From contig NZ_JABEMC010000004.1 of assembly GCF_013004595.1 (NCBI RefSeq), positions 62,001 to 126,000 of the forward strand: a stretch of DNA of 64,000 nucleotides, written 5' to 3'. This DNA is from Brevibacterium luteolum. GTDB lineage: Bacteria > Actinomycetota > Actinomycetes > Actinomycetales > Brevibacteriaceae. Below are positions 9,828 to 18,030 of this stretch, in pieces (position 1 is the stretch's first letter; every line of letters begins with the position of its first letter). A program made the translations under genes and the position numbers. The notes beneath the pieces are model-generated. The model saw only the letters and a program-made list of their open reading frames with translations, was not told the DNA's origin and searched no databases.

Positions 9828-9874
9828 GTCGGTACTCCTCGTTGTCATTGGTGATGGCGGTCGGTGAAAGTCTA

Positions 9875-9900
9875 CCGCTTCTGGTGCCTGGCAGAAGCGG
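9875..9900 (-). terminator. Small perfect hairpin abutting the main terminator
   Basis: CCGCTTCTG (9875-9883) and CAGAAGCGG (9892-9900) are perfect 9-base inverted arms with an 8-base loop. The element touches the larger hairpin at 9901-9936 with no spacer and ends right before the TAGACT -10-like box of thrS. On the minus strand it is followed by TAGACTTT. It may be a second terminator or an element at the thrS promoter. Confidence 0.5.
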
Positions 9901-9936
9901 ATGGGCTGAGGTTCCGCTACCGGAACCTCAGCCCAT
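9901..9936 (-). terminator. Strong terminator hairpin after the DUF4190-type gene
   Basis: A perfect 16-base inverted repeat (9901-9916 and 9921-9936) with a CTAC loop, starting 14 bases after the stop of the membrane protein gene. It lacks a long T-run, as is common in actinobacteria. Confidence 0.8.
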
Positions 9937-9950
9937 CACAGGTGGTCAGA

Positions 9951-11042
9951 TTACTTCTTCTCGAAGGTGTACGGGGTGTACTTCTGATCCGAGTTCGGGA
10001 TGGTCACTTCGAGCTTGAGTGAGTCGATCTCGCTGTGGGGCACCTCGTACCCGAGAGCGAACTCCTTCTTCTGTCCGGCTGGGACGGTTTCGAAGGCGAG
10101 TCCACCTGAGTAGTCACCGGAGAAGACGTCGTTGCAGGTTCCGCCGGAGTAGGTGCACTTGATCGTCGGGAAGCCGGGGTCGAAGTCCGATCCGGAGGTG
10201 TTGTCGATGGTGTAGACGACGCGGGCGATCTCGCCATTGGTCGTGTTGGCACCGAAGTCGACGTTGTCCGGTCCGACAGACACGGCCAGCGACACACCGG
10301 AGGTCAGGTCCACTGAGCCTTCGGATGCCCCGCCGGCGGGCTGGGTGGGATCTTCGGTCGGCTCGGCTTCGTCAGTCGGCGGCGCTCCGTCGGTCTGTCC
10401 GGGTTCCTGGGTCGCCGAATCGGTCGGCTCATCGGTGGGGTCCTGGCCGGGATCCGTCGACATGGAGTTGAGGAGGAAGACCTGGACGACGATGAGGATG
10501 ATCGTGCCCAGCATGGACAGTCCGCCGAGGATCAGGCCGGCGATGCTCATACCGCGGTTGGTGGCCTTGTTCTGCTTTGCCGCAGACAGACCCATGAAGC
10601 CGAGGACGATGGCTGCGATTGCCAGCAGGAAGGCGATCCCAGCCACGACGAAGCCGAGGATCGGGATCCATGCGCCGCCCGAGGCCAGGAAGGCGAGGAT
10701 GCCGGCGATGAGGGCGAGGATGCCGAGGATGTTGCGGGCCTTCGAGTCGCCGCCGGAGCCGTAGTCTCCGCCGTATCCGCCACCGTAGCCGCCGCCGTAC
10801 GGGTCGGATTGTCCGCTGTAGTTCGGTGAGTACTGGTCGGCCGGACCGGCCTCGCCGCCGGGGTAGCCGCCGGCTGCCGAGTAGCTGGGGGCCTGCTCAC
10901 CGTACTGCGGCTGTCCGCCGTAGCCAGGCTGCGAACCGTACTGGGGCTGGGCGCCATATCCGGGCTGCGAACCGTATCCGGGCTGTCCGCCCTGACCGCT
11001 GTCGCCGTACGGATCGGAGCCGTATGGGGGCTGAGAAGACAT
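9951..11042 (-). CDS. DUF4190-type membrane protein with Gly/Tyr/Gln repeats and DUF4352-like domain
   Basis: Three-part protein of unknown function. Residues 1-100 are low complexity, built from repeats such as SQPGYG and AQPQYG. Three hydrophobic segments follow (about 106-190), with the GLSAAKQNKATNRGMSIAGL loop typical of DUF4190. After a Thr/Asp/Glu/Pro-rich linker comes an extracytoplasmic beta-rich domain resembling DUF4352, with a Cys pair (KCTYSGGTCND) that could form a disulfide. The start is an ATG with GAAAAGAGAG upstream. A strong hairpin terminates it. It is monocistronic and located at the cell envelope; no function is claimed. Confidence 0.8.
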   Translation of the reverse strand: MSSQPPYGSDPYGDSGQGGQPGYGSQPGYGAQPQYGSQPGYGGQPQYGEQAPSYSAAGGYPGGEAGPADQYSPNYSGQSDPYGGGYGGGYGGDYGSGGDSKARNILGILALIAGILAFLASGGAWIPILGFVVAGIAFLLAIAAIVLGFMGLSAAKQNKATNRGMSIAGLILGGLSMLGTIILIVVQVFLLNSMSTDPGQDPTDEPTDSATQEPGQTDGAPPTDEAEPTEDPTQPAGGASEGSVDLTSGVSLAVSVGPDNVDFGANTTNGEIARVVYTIDNTSGSDFDPGFPTIKCTYSGGTCNDVFSGDYSGGLAFETVPAGQKKEFALGYEVPHSEIDSLKLEVTIPNSDQKYTPYTFEKK

Positions 11043-11192
11043 CGTGGCTCTCTTTTCAGATCGAGGTCAGTAAGTGCGTTCCACCCCAGCTTAACGGGCA
11101 AGTCCGCCAGCCGGCGCATGGACTCGTTGCGATCTCGCAACACGCCTGTCACAGCTGGGATGCACGTGGGCGCCGCAGGGCCGGGAAATGCA

Positions 11193-11220
11193 GAATGCCG
11201 GGCTGCAAGGCCCGGCATTC
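11193..11220 (-). terminator. Terminator of the tRNA operon
   Basis: GAATGCCGGGC (11193-11203) pairs with GCCCGGCATTC (11210-11220) around a 6-base loop. It lies 9 bases past the 3' end of tRNA-Val(GAC) and is followed on the minus strand by TGCATTTCCC. Confidence 0.8.
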
Positions 11221-11228
11221 TCATCCTG

Positions 11229-11300
11229 TGCGCGATACTGGGATCGAACCAGTGACCTCTTCCGTGTCAGGGAAGCGCGCTACCGCTGCGCCAATCGCGC
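11229..11300 (-). tRNA. tRNA-Val (anticodon GAC)
   Basis: A 72-base cloverleaf with acceptor arms GCGCGAT/ATCGCGC and discriminator A. The anticodon stem CTTCC/GGAAG frames the loop CTGACAC, and the T arm contains GGTTCGATCC. CCA is not encoded. Last gene of the tRNA operon. Confidence 0.95.
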
Positions 11301-11351
11301 CTGTTCCACTTGCGTGGTGGCGTATTCAGTTGTGCATGGCGTGCAACGCCG

Positions 11352-11423
11352 TGCGCGATACTGGGATCGAACCAGTGACCTCTTCCGTGTGAAGGAAGCG
11401 CGCTACCGCTGCGCCAATCGCGC
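11352..11423 (-). tRNA. tRNA-Val (anticodon CAC)
   Basis: A 72-base tRNA identical to the downstream tRNA-Val(GAC) except in the anticodon loop, TTCACAC instead of CTGACAC (positions 32 and 34). It reads GUG codons. CCA is not encoded. Confidence 0.95.
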
Positions 11424-11444
11424 TTGCGCCCGAAGGCGAAGCCG

Positions 11445-11515
11445 AGGTGGAGATGGGATTCGAACCCACGTATACGGCTTTGCAGGCCGCTGCCTCGCCT
11501 CTCGGCCACTCCACC
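11445..11515 (-). tRNA. tRNA-Cys (anticodon GCA)
   Basis: A 71-base tRNA with acceptor GGTGGAG/CTCCACC, discriminator U (expected for Cys), anticodon loop CTGCAAA and T arm GGTTCGAATCC. CCA is not encoded. Confidence 0.95.
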
Positions 11516-11539
11516 GTGAGACGGTCTGGCCTGTCTCCG

Positions 11540-11612
11540 AGCGGATGACGGGACTCGAACCCGCGACCCTCACCTTGGCAAGGTGATGCTCTACCAACTG
11601 AGCCACATCCGC
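11540..11612 (-). tRNA. tRNA-Gly (anticodon GCC)
   Basis: A 73-base tRNA with acceptor GCGGATG/CATCCGC, discriminator U, anticodon loop TTGCCAA and T arm GGTTCGAGTCC. First gene of the operon, about 30 bases after the predicted transcription start. Confidence 0.95.
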
Positions 11613-11648
11613 ATGATTGCGAGGGAGATTTCCTTGCAACGAGAAACA

Positions 11649-11677
11649 ACTCTATCGGGTGAACTCCAAGTTGCCAA
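11649..11677 (-). promoter_or_regulatory. Promoter of the tRNA-Gly-Cys-Val-Val operon
   Basis: On the minus strand TTGGCA (11677-11672) and TAGAGT (11654-11649) are separated by exactly 17 bases, a good housekeeping sigma promoter. It places the start at about 11642, some 30 bases before tRNA-Gly. Confidence 0.7.
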
Positions 11678-11793
11678 ATCGCCTGGCAGTGACGCTCATC
11701 ACATGCTCTGGAAGGCCCGTTCTGCCGCTCTCCCAAGCGGTGAAAGCACGCTCACCTGGGAGGGTGCCGAGGATGCCGCGAAGCCGGAATCCT

Positions 11794-11799
11794 TACACT
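11794..11799 (+). promoter_or_regulatory. -10 box of a leaderless gene (PGPGW protein)
   Basis: TACACT lies exactly six bases before the GTG at 11806, so the transcript should begin at the start codon. This decides the start of the following gene, whose frame is open further upstream. Confidence 0.5.
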
Positions 11800-11805
11800 G
11801 GTGGC

Positions 11806-12276
11806 GTGACACAGCGCCATCCCCGTCCCCAGGGCTGGCTGTCCCGCACGCACAAGAAGGGCCGGCCGTGGTTTCGCCGTGCCCGGCTGTCGTTCCTGCG
11901 CTGGCGCAGGTTCATCATGAGCAATCCGCAGACGGCTTTCGTCTACCGCTGGCTTGTGGGCTGCGTCGGCGGCACCGTCATTGTCATCGGGCTCATCCTC
12001 GTGCCGTTGCCGGGCCCTGGATGGCTCATCGTGTTCGTCGGCCTGGCGATCATCGCCTCGGAGTTCCAGTGGGCGCAGAATCTGCTGCTCTGGGGCCGGG
12101 CGGTGCTGCACCGGTGGACGGAGTGGCTGCGTGCCAGCCACTGGTCTGTGTCGCTGGCCGTCGCCACGCTGACGGGTGCCTTCGTCGCAGGCGTGGTGTG
12201 GCTGGGTCTGCTCATGACCGGCCTGCCGGACTGGGTGCCGGATTGGCCGGTGTTCCACTGGCTGCTGCTGCGCTGA
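11806..12276 (+). CDS. TIGR02611/PGPGW family membrane protein
   Basis: Small membrane protein of unknown function. The family signature PLPGPGWLIVFVGLAIIASE is at about residues 64-83, within two adjacent hydrophobic helices; a third membrane segment lies near residues 120-140. The N terminus is basic (THKKGRPWFRRARLSFLRW). I start at the GTG 11806 because of the TACACT box six bases before it; the open frame extends upstream into sequence with no protein-like character. It converges on the PPK2 gene, with 19 bases between stops. The family is clear, the role is not known. Confidence 0.8.
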   Translation: MTQRHPRPQGWLSRTHKKGRPWFRRARLSFLRWRRFIMSNPQTAFVYRWLVGCVGGTVIVIGLILVPLPGPGWLIVFVGLAIIASEFQWAQNLLLWGRAVLHRWTEWLRASHWSVSLAVATLTGAFVAGVVWLGLLMTGLPDWVPDWPVFHWLLLR

Positions 12277-12295
12277 GGCGCGTCGGTGAGCGCGT

Positions 12296-13210
12296 TCAGT
12301 CGGTGAACTGCTTGTTGGTCTCCTTGAGATCGCGCAGCTCTTCCTCGGGATCGAAGTCACCAAGCGGCCAGTCGAGGTCGAGCTTCTGCAGCTCGTTGAT
12401 GAGCAGGCGCACGATCGCCCAGCGCGAGTACCACTTGCGGTCGGCTGGGATGACGTACCAGGGGGCGTCATCGGTCGACGTGCGGTCGAGGACGTCCTGG
12501 TAGGCCTGCGTGTACTCTGACCAGCGTGCACGGTCTGCGACGTCGCCGCTGTTGTACTTCCAGTGCTTGTCCACGCGTCGCAGCCGGTTCTCCAGACGGT
12601 CGGCCTGCTCTTCCTGGGAGACCGTGAGCATGCACTTGACGATGTGGATACCGGAGTCGGTCAGGCTGTCTTCGAAGCCGTTGATGGTGTCGTAGCGTTC
12701 GAGCCACACCGATGGCGGGCGCAGCTTGTGCATCCGCACGGCGAGGATGTCCTCGTAATGCGACCGGTCGAAGACGCCGATGTTGCCGAACTTCGGCAGT
12801 GCGCGGTAGATCCGCCACAGGAAGTGGTGGGAGGCCTCCTCCTCGGTCGGGACGCCGAAGGCGGCCACCTGCATTCCGTGCGGGCTGAGCGCGCCAACGA
12901 CATGCTTGACGACCCCGCCTTTGCCGGCGGTGTCCCGGCCCTGCAGTACGAGCAGCACTGCCTTGCGCAGGTCGCCGGCATTGGCGTTGGCGTACAGGCG
13001 CTCCTGCAGGTCGGAGAGCAGCTCGTGGTCGATCGCCTGGGCTTCCTTGCCTGCGGCTTTGTCACCGGAGAAGCCCGGGGTGGCGGAGGTATCGATGGCG
13101 GAGAAGTCATCACCGGGACTGAACCGCAGCAGCTCAGCGACCTCAGCCGGGGATGCCTGCTCGACGTTGTCGGCAAGCGGCGGCTGCTCGGCGGGTTCGA
13201 GCTTCATCAT
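12296..13210 (-). CDS. PPK2 family polyphosphate:nucleotide phosphotransferase (copy 1)
   Basis: Kinase that moves phosphate between polyphosphate and nucleotides. The Walker A-like motif is LQGRDTAGKGG (about residues 88-98), the second conserved block is FDRSHYEDILAVRM, and the lid region contains WKYNSGDVADRARW. Length 304 fits the one-domain PPK2 subgroup annotated as polyphosphate:nucleotide phosphotransferase. The gene begins at or just after the zapE stop: the ATG at 13210 overlaps it by 4 bases, and a second ATG at 13207 has better spacing to GGAG. It is a distant paralogue of the gene at 41444-42433. Substrate preference (ADP, GDP or AMP) cannot be read from this. Confidence 0.9.
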   Translation of the reverse strand: MMKLEPAEQPPLADNVEQASPAEVAELLRFSPGDDFSAIDTSATPGFSGDKAAGKEAQAIDHELLSDLQERLYANANAGDLRKAVLLVLQGRDTAGKGGVVKHVVGALSPHGMQVAAFGVPTEEEASHHFLWRIYRALPKFGNIGVFDRSHYEDILAVRMHKLRPPSVWLERYDTINGFEDSLTDSGIHIVKCMLTVSQEEQADRLENRLRRVDKHWKYNSGDVADRARWSEYTQAYQDVLDRTSTDDAPWYVIPADRKWYSRWAIVRLLINELQKLDLDWPLGDFDPEEELRDLKETNKQFTD

Positions 13211-14226
13211 TTCTCCGTTCCGCTGGCCAGCGCGGTGAGCCGGGACAGGCAGCGCATGTACTTCTTGCGATACCCGCCGGAGACCATGTCGTCGGTGAAG
13301 ACGGCGTCGAGGCGCTGGCCGCTGTTATGGATGGTCACACCGCGGTCGTACATCCGGTCGACGAGAGCGACGAACCGCAGTGCGACGCTTTCGTTGTCGA
13401 TGGTGTGCACGTCGTCCCACAGTGCCATGTCGATGCCTTCGAGCATGCGGCTGTAGCGGGACGGGTGGACTGCCGACAGGTGCTCGAGCACCTCATCGAA
13501 GTCATCTCGGGCGAGGGTCGTTGCACTGGTGCGGGCGGCGTAGTCGTCGAGTCCTGCGGCATCGACCGGTTCCGGAGGTGTGGGGCTGCCGCGGTGGCGG
13601 TAGTCCTCACCGTCGATGGTGAGCACGGTGAACTGGTCGGACAGTGCCTGGATCTCGCGCAGGAAGTCCTGGGCGGCGAAGCGCCCCTGGCCGAGCGCGC
13701 CGGGCAGCGTGTTGGAGGTCGCGACGATCTTGACGCCAGCGTCGGTGAGCTCGCGCATGAGCCGCGACATCATGACAGTGTCGCCCGGGTCGTCGAGTTC
13801 GAACTCGTCGATGCACACGAGCTTCATCTTCGACAGCTCGTCGCGGGCGCGCTGGAAGCCGAGGGCGCCGATGAGGTTGGTGTATTCGACGAAGGTGCCG
13901 AAGGTGGCCGGCTTCTCGTGGGCGTGCCAGGCGGCTGCCAGGAGGTGGGTTTTGCCGACACCGTATCCGCCGTCGAGATAGATACCCTTGCCGACCTTGG
14001 GCTTGGAGCCGAAGAGCTTGGACAGGAAGCCGGTCTCCCGGCGCTGTTGGGTGAAGTCGCGCAGCTTGTCGCGGGCTTCGGACTGCGAGGGCTGCTGCGG
14101 GTCCGGCCGGTAGCTGTCGAACGACACATCCGAGAAGTGGGGCGGCGGCACGAATCCGTCGATGAGGTCTTCGGGGGCGACCTCCGGGCGGCGCTCGGTC
14201 AGCTTGATGATCTGCGGTTCACTCAC
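13207..14226 (-). CDS. zapE: Cell division protein ZapE (AFG1-like ATPase)
   Basis: P-loop ATPase of the AFG1/ZapE family, associated in E. coli with the division ring. Walker A is YLDGGYGVGKTHLLAA (about residues 83-98), the Walker B-like LVCIDEFELDDPGD follows, and the block ATSNTLPGALGQGRFAAQDF is typical. Length 339. The start is a GTG (14224-14226) with TAGACT at 14235-14240 eight bases upstream, so a leaderless transcript is possible. It is the first gene of a two-gene unit with the PPK2 kinase. Confidence 0.9.
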   Translation of the reverse strand: MSEPQIIKLTERRPEVAPEDLIDGFVPPPHFSDVSFDSYRPDPQQPSQSEARDKLRDFTQQRRETGFLSKLFGSKPKVGKGIYLDGGYGVGKTHLLAAAWHAHEKPATFGTFVEYTNLIGALGFQRARDELSKMKLVCIDEFELDDPGDTVMMSRLMRELTDAGVKIVATSNTLPGALGQGRFAAQDFLREIQALSDQFTVLTIDGEDYRHRGSPTPPEPVDAAGLDDYAARTSATTLARDDFDEVLEHLSAVHPSRYSRMLEGIDMALWDDVHTIDNESVALRFVALVDRMYDRGVTIHNSGQRLDAVFTDDMVSGGYRKKYMRCLSRLTALASGTEK

Positions 14227-14277
14227 AGCACATAAGTCTACAAACGTTTGACCGGCTGTGGTGCCCGACCGGGTGCC

Positions 14278-15219
14278 TCAGGAGAAGTCGAAGCCGAGCC
14301 GTCCGAGCTGCTTGGGGTCGCGCTGCCAGTCCTTGGCGACCTTGACGTGCAGGTCGAGGTAGATCGGCGTGCCGAGGATGGCCTCGATGTTCTTGCGGGC
14401 CATCATGCCGATCTCCTTGAGGCGGGCGCCCTTGCGGCCGATGACGATCGCCTTCTGGCTGGGGCGCTCGACGAAGAGGTTGACGTGCACATCCCACAGC
14501 GGCTTGTCCTCCGGCCGGTCTTCGCGCGGGCGCATCTCCTCGACCTGGACGGCCAGGGAGTGCGGCAGTTCGTCGCGCACGCCTTCCAGGGCCGCTTCGC
14601 GGACGAGTTCGGCCACAAGCACCGTCTCCGGTTCATCGGTGATCTCACCGTCGGGGTACAGCGGCGGGGATTCGGGCAGGTGCTTGGCCAGCACTGCGTC
14701 GACGGTGTCGACCTGGTAGCCGTCGCGGGCGGAGACCGGGACGATGTCAGCGAAGTCGCCGAGCTGTTCGACGGCGATGAGCGCCTCGGTCAGCCGTTCG
14801 CGGTCGACGAGGTCGGTCTTCGTCACGAGTGCCACGACCGGGGTGCGTCCGGAGACCATCTGCAGCTGTTCGGCGATGTAGCGGTCGCCGGGTCCGATGC
14901 GCTCGTTGGCCGGCAGGCAGAAGCCGATGACGTCGACTTCGCTCAGGGTCGCTGCGACGAGGTCGTTGAGGCGGGCGCCGAGCAGGGTGCGCGGCCGGTG
15001 CAGGCCGGGGGTGTCGACGAGGACGAGCTGGTGGTCGTCGCGGTGGACGATGCCGCGGATCGTGTGGCGGGTGGTCTGCGGCTTCGCCGAGGTGATCGCG
15101 ATCTTCGAGCCGACCAGCGCATTGGTCAGGGTGGACTTGCCGGTGTTCGGGCGGCCGACGAGGCAGGCGAAGCCGGCGCGGTAGCCCTCGGGCAGATCGG
15201 TGCGGAACAGGTCGGTCAT
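14278..15219 (-). CDS. era: GTPase Era
   Basis: Ribosome-assembly GTPase that binds near the 3' end of 16S rRNA. G1 is GRPNTGKST (residues 22-30), G2 lies in PQTTRHTIRG, G3 is DTPGLHRPR, and G4 reads TKTD. The C-terminal KH domain carries VIGRKGARLKEIGMMARKNI. Length 313 is typical. The ATG overlaps the CorC-like gene's stop by 4 bases. It is the last gene of the hrcA-to-era block; neither recO nor cdd follows, unlike in many actinobacteria. Confidence 0.97.
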   Translation of the reverse strand: MTDLFRTDLPEGYRAGFACLVGRPNTGKSTLTNALVGSKIAITSAKPQTTRHTIRGIVHRDDHQLVLVDTPGLHRPRTLLGARLNDLVAATLSEVDVIGFCLPANERIGPGDRYIAEQLQMVSGRTPVVALVTKTDLVDRERLTEALIAVEQLGDFADIVPVSARDGYQVDTVDAVLAKHLPESPPLYPDGEITDEPETVLVAELVREAALEGVRDELPHSLAVQVEEMRPREDRPEDKPLWDVHVNLFVERPSQKAIVIGRKGARLKEIGMMARKNIEAILGTPIYLDLHVKVAKDWQRDPKQLGRLGFDFS

Positions 15220-16487
15220 ACGTCCTCAGTCTCTCGTTCCCGCCGCACGCGCACGTGGGTGATGCGGTGGCGGCGGCCCTGGCCGGGCATGGCTTCGATG
15301 TACAGTCCGGAGATCGTCGCATGCGCCCCGGCGATCGGCACGCGGTCGATCGCCTTCGACAGCAACCCGCCGACGGTTGTGACGTCCTCGTCTTCGATGC
15401 GGGTGTCGAAGAACTCGGCGAGGTCGTCGATCTGCGTGCGGGTGCTCACCAGGTACTCCCCTGGCGCGGTTTCGACGATATCGTCCTCGGCGGCATCATA
15501 CTCGTCTTCGATCTCGCCGACGATCTCCTCGACGATGTCCTCCATCGTGATGAGCCCGGCGGTGCCACCGTACTCATCGACGGCCAGCGCGACGTGGTTG
15601 CTTGCCAGCTGCATCTCGCGCATGAGCTCATCGACCGGTTTGGTCTCGGGCACGAAGACGACCGGCCGGCAATGCTCGGACACCGGCGCCTCGGCGTCTT
15701 CGGGGTGCAGATGCAGGCGGCGGGCGACGTCTTTGAGGTAGACCACTCCGCGCACGTCGTCGAGGTCGTCGTCGATGACCGGCACGCGGCTGAAGCCCGA
15801 GCGCAGGAATAGCTCCATCGCCTTGACCAGCGGCTGGTCGGAGTCGATGGCGACGATGTCGGTGCGCGGGACCATCACCTTGTACACGCGGGTGTCGGCG
15901 AGGTTGAAAACCGATTCGATCATGTCGCGCTCTTCCTCTTCGATGACGTCAACAGCCGAGGCGCGCTCGACGAGATCGCGCAGCTGCTCTTCTGTCACGA
16001 ACGGGCCGTCGCGAAAGACCTTATCGGGGGTGAGCACATTGCCCAGCCACACGAGGATCCGCGCCACCGGTCCGAGTGCGCGGCGCAGTCCGGCGACCAG
16101 CCAGCCGGTGAGCAGGCTGACCTTGAGCGACCGGCGCCGGCCGATGGTCCGCGGGGACACGCCTGCGACGACGAAGACCGCGATCGAGGCAGTGATGACG
16201 GAGGCGAGGATGAGCTGCCAGCTGATGCCGAAGACATGGTAGTAGCCGACGGCGATGAAGACCGTGGCCAGTGCTTCGAAGAACTGGCGGACGAAGGTCA
16301 GGACGTTGATGTGGGTGGGCAGGTCGGCCAGGATCGCAGCGGCTGTGCTCCCGCCGCGGGTGCCGTCCTCGGCAGCGTCGGAGATCTCGTGGTGGGAGAC
16401 GTTCGAGATCGCGGCATCGGCTGCGGCGAGCACGGCGGCGAAGGCGATGCAGATGAGGCCGAGGAGCATGAACGCGAGGATCGGCAC
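15216..16487 (-). CDS. Hemolysin family protein (CNNM/CBS/CorC_HlyC)
   Basis: Integral membrane protein of the CorC/HlyC group, often linked to magnesium or cobalt efflux. An N-terminal CNNM (DUF21) domain with about three or four membrane segments (residues 1-160) is followed by two CBS domains (about 205-325, with VMVPRTDIVAIDSDQPL and EYGGTAGLITMEDIVEEIVG) and a C-terminal CorC_HlyC transporter-associated domain. The start is a GTG with GAGGA upstream, 5 bases after ybeY. In this conserved block it is sandwiched between ybeY and era. The transported ion is inference from the family. Confidence 0.92.
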   Translation of the reverse strand: MPILAFMLLGLICIAFAAVLAAADAAISNVSHHEISDAAEDGTRGGSTAAAILADLPTHINVLTFVRQFFEALATVFIAVGYYHVFGISWQLILASVITASIAVFVVAGVSPRTIGRRRSLKVSLLTGWLVAGLRRALGPVARILVWLGNVLTPDKVFRDGPFVTEEQLRDLVERASAVDVIEEEERDMIESVFNLADTRVYKVMVPRTDIVAIDSDQPLVKAMELFLRSGFSRVPVIDDDLDDVRGVVYLKDVARRLHLHPEDAEAPVSEHCRPVVFVPETKPVDELMREMQLASNHVALAVDEYGGTAGLITMEDIVEEIVGEIEDEYDAAEDDIVETAPGEYLVSTRTQIDDLAEFFDTRIEDEDVTTVGGLLSKAIDRVPIAGAHATISGLYIEAMPGQGRRHRITHVRVRRERETEDV

Positions 16488-16492
16488 GGTGT

Positions 16493-16972
16493 TCAGTCCT
16501 CAGTCGGCTCGGGGATCGTCGTGCGGCCGGGCTCGCGCTCGGCGAACCAGGTCAGCAGCAGGTGGCGCTGCAGGCCGAACATCTCTTCCTTCTCCTCGGG
16601 CTCGTGGTGGTCATAGCCCATGAGGTGCAGCAGGCCGTGAGCCGTGAGCAGCAGGATCTCATCACTGAGCGAATGCCCGGCGGCTGCGGCCTGTTCGGCG
16701 GCCACGCCGGGGCAGATGACGATGTCGCCGAGCATCCCGGCTTCGTCCTGGCCGGGCTTGAGCTCGTCCATCGGGAAGGACATGACGTCGGTCGGGCCGT
16801 CGAGGTTCATCCAGCGCAGGTGCAGCTCGGTCATCGCCGCCTCGTCGATGAACCGGATGAACACCTCGGCGGCGGGGTTGATGTGCATGCGCTCAAGCAC
16901 ATGCTCAGCCAGTGCGACGACCTCCGGCAGGTCGATCTCGGCTGGGGTCTCGTTGCCGATGTCGATGGCCAT
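16493..16972 (-). CDS. ybeY: Endoribonuclease YbeY (rRNA maturation)
   Basis: Metal-dependent RNase needed for 16S rRNA 3'-end maturation and ribosome quality control. The zinc-binding motif appears as HGLLHLMGYDHHEPEE (about residues 131-146), with the upstream LNLDGPTDVMSFP-like block (MNLDGPTDVMSFPMDE). Length 159 is normal. The ATG follows the phoH stop by one base (TGA-G-ATG), so translation is coupled. Confidence 0.96.
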   Translation of the reverse strand: MAIDIGNETPAEIDLPEVVALAEHVLERMHINPAAEVFIRFIDEAAMTELHLRWMNLDGPTDVMSFPMDELKPGQDEAGMLGDIVICPGVAAEQAAAAGHSLSDEILLLTAHGLLHLMGYDHHEPEEKEEMFGLQRHLLLTWFAEREPGRTTIPEPTED

Positions 16973-16973
16973 C

Positions 16974-18005
16974 TCAGCGTCCCTTCTGGCTCGCGGGACC
17001 GGCTTCGCGCCCGGACCACAGGTCGTAGGCGTCGACGATCGCCGAGACGAGGTCGTGGCGGACGACGTCCTTGCTCGTCAGGCGGCAGAACTGGATGTCG
17101 TCGACGTGGCCAAGGATGTCCTGGGCGAGGACGAGTCCGCTGCGTGCGGCACCGGGCAGGTCGACCTGGCTGGTGTCGCCGGTGACGACCATCCGTGAGC
17201 CGAAGCCCAGCCGGGTGAGGAACATCTTCATCTGCTCGAACGTCGTGTTCTGCGCTTCGTCGAGGATGATGAAGGAGTCGTTGAGCGTGCGGCCGCGCAT
17301 ATAGGCCAGCGGGGCGACCTCGATGGTGCCGGAGTCGAGCAGCATCTTGATCCGGTCGGGTTCGATCATGTCGTGCAGCGCGTCATAGAGCGGACGGACG
17401 TACGGGTCGATCTTCTCGTCGAGGGTGCCGGGCAGGAACCCGAGGTTCTCCCCTGCCTCGACGGCGGGCCGGGTGAGGATGATCCGCGAGACGGCCTTGT
17501 TCTGCAGCGCGTTGACCGCCATCGCCATCGCCAGGTAGGTCTTGCCGGTGCCGGCCGGGCCGAGGCCGAAGGTGATGGTGTGCGAGCGGATCGCTGCGAC
17601 GTACTGGTGCTGGCCGTAGGTCTTGGGGCGCACGGTGCGCCCGCGGGAGGACAGGATGTTCTCGCTGAGCACGCGGGCTGGGCTGCCGGCTTCGGGCTCC
17701 ATCGTGTGCACCCGGCGCACCGCATCGGGTTCGATGATGTGCCCGGCGGCGACGAGCGCTTTGAGTTCGCCGATCGTCGTCACGAGCGAGCCGACGGCGG
17801 CTTCCGGGCCGGAGAGCGTCATCTCGTGCTGCCGACAGTGGATGTCGACCTCCGGGGCGAGTGCCTCAAGGGTGCGCAGGTTGACCTCGGCGGGCCCGAA
17901 CAGGGCGACGGGGTCGATGTTCTCCGGGATCGACAGGTGCACGCGGGTGTGCGCCGTCTCGGCCTCGCGCGTGTCTTCGGGTGCCGGTGTGTTCTGGGGC
18001 TCCAG
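16974..18005 (-). CDS. phoH: PhoH-like ATPase
   Basis: P-loop ATPase with possible RNA helicase or RNase-associated role; always next to ybeY in this phylum. Walker A is [10 protein letters not shown] and Walker B is FIILDEAQN. From memory, mycobacterial homologues carry about 20 residues before the first conserved strand. A GTG at 17940-17942 would omit them and has no ribosome site. In-frame CTG at 18003-18005 has AGAAGAGGA six bases upstream and restores the extension ([20 protein letters not shown]). No ATG, GTG or TTG occurs between it and the upstream stop. I therefore favour a CTG start; the conservative annotation would end at 17942. Confidence 0.9.
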   Translation of the reverse strand: MEPQNTPAPEDTREAETAHTRVHLSIPENIDPVALFGPAEVNLRTLEALAPEVDIHCRQHEMTLSGPEAAVGSLVTTIGELKALVAAGHIIEPDAVRRVHTMEPEAGSPARVLSENILSSRGRTVRPKTYGQHQYVAAIRSHTITFGLGPAGTGKTYLAMAMAVNALQNKAVSRIILTRPAVEAGENLGFLPGTLDEKIDPYVRPLYDALHDMIEPDRIKMLLDSGTIEVAPLAYMRGRTLNDSFIILDEAQNTTFEQMKMFLTRLGFGSRMVVTGDTSQVDLPGAARSGLVLAQDILGHVDDIQFCRLTSKDVVRHDLVSAIVDAYDLWSGREAGPASQKGR

Positions 18006-18030
18006 CTCAGGTCCTCTTCTCAGGTTGTGT

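Noticed and set aside
8064..9854. Long plus-strand open frame opposite thrS
   Set aside because: It mirrors the codon structure of thrS; such antisense frames are expected at this GC content and the translation has no domain.
11188..11736. Several open frames over the tRNA cluster on both strands
   Set aside because: They are translations of tRNA genes and their flanks; their repeated words come from the duplicated tRNA-Val bodies.
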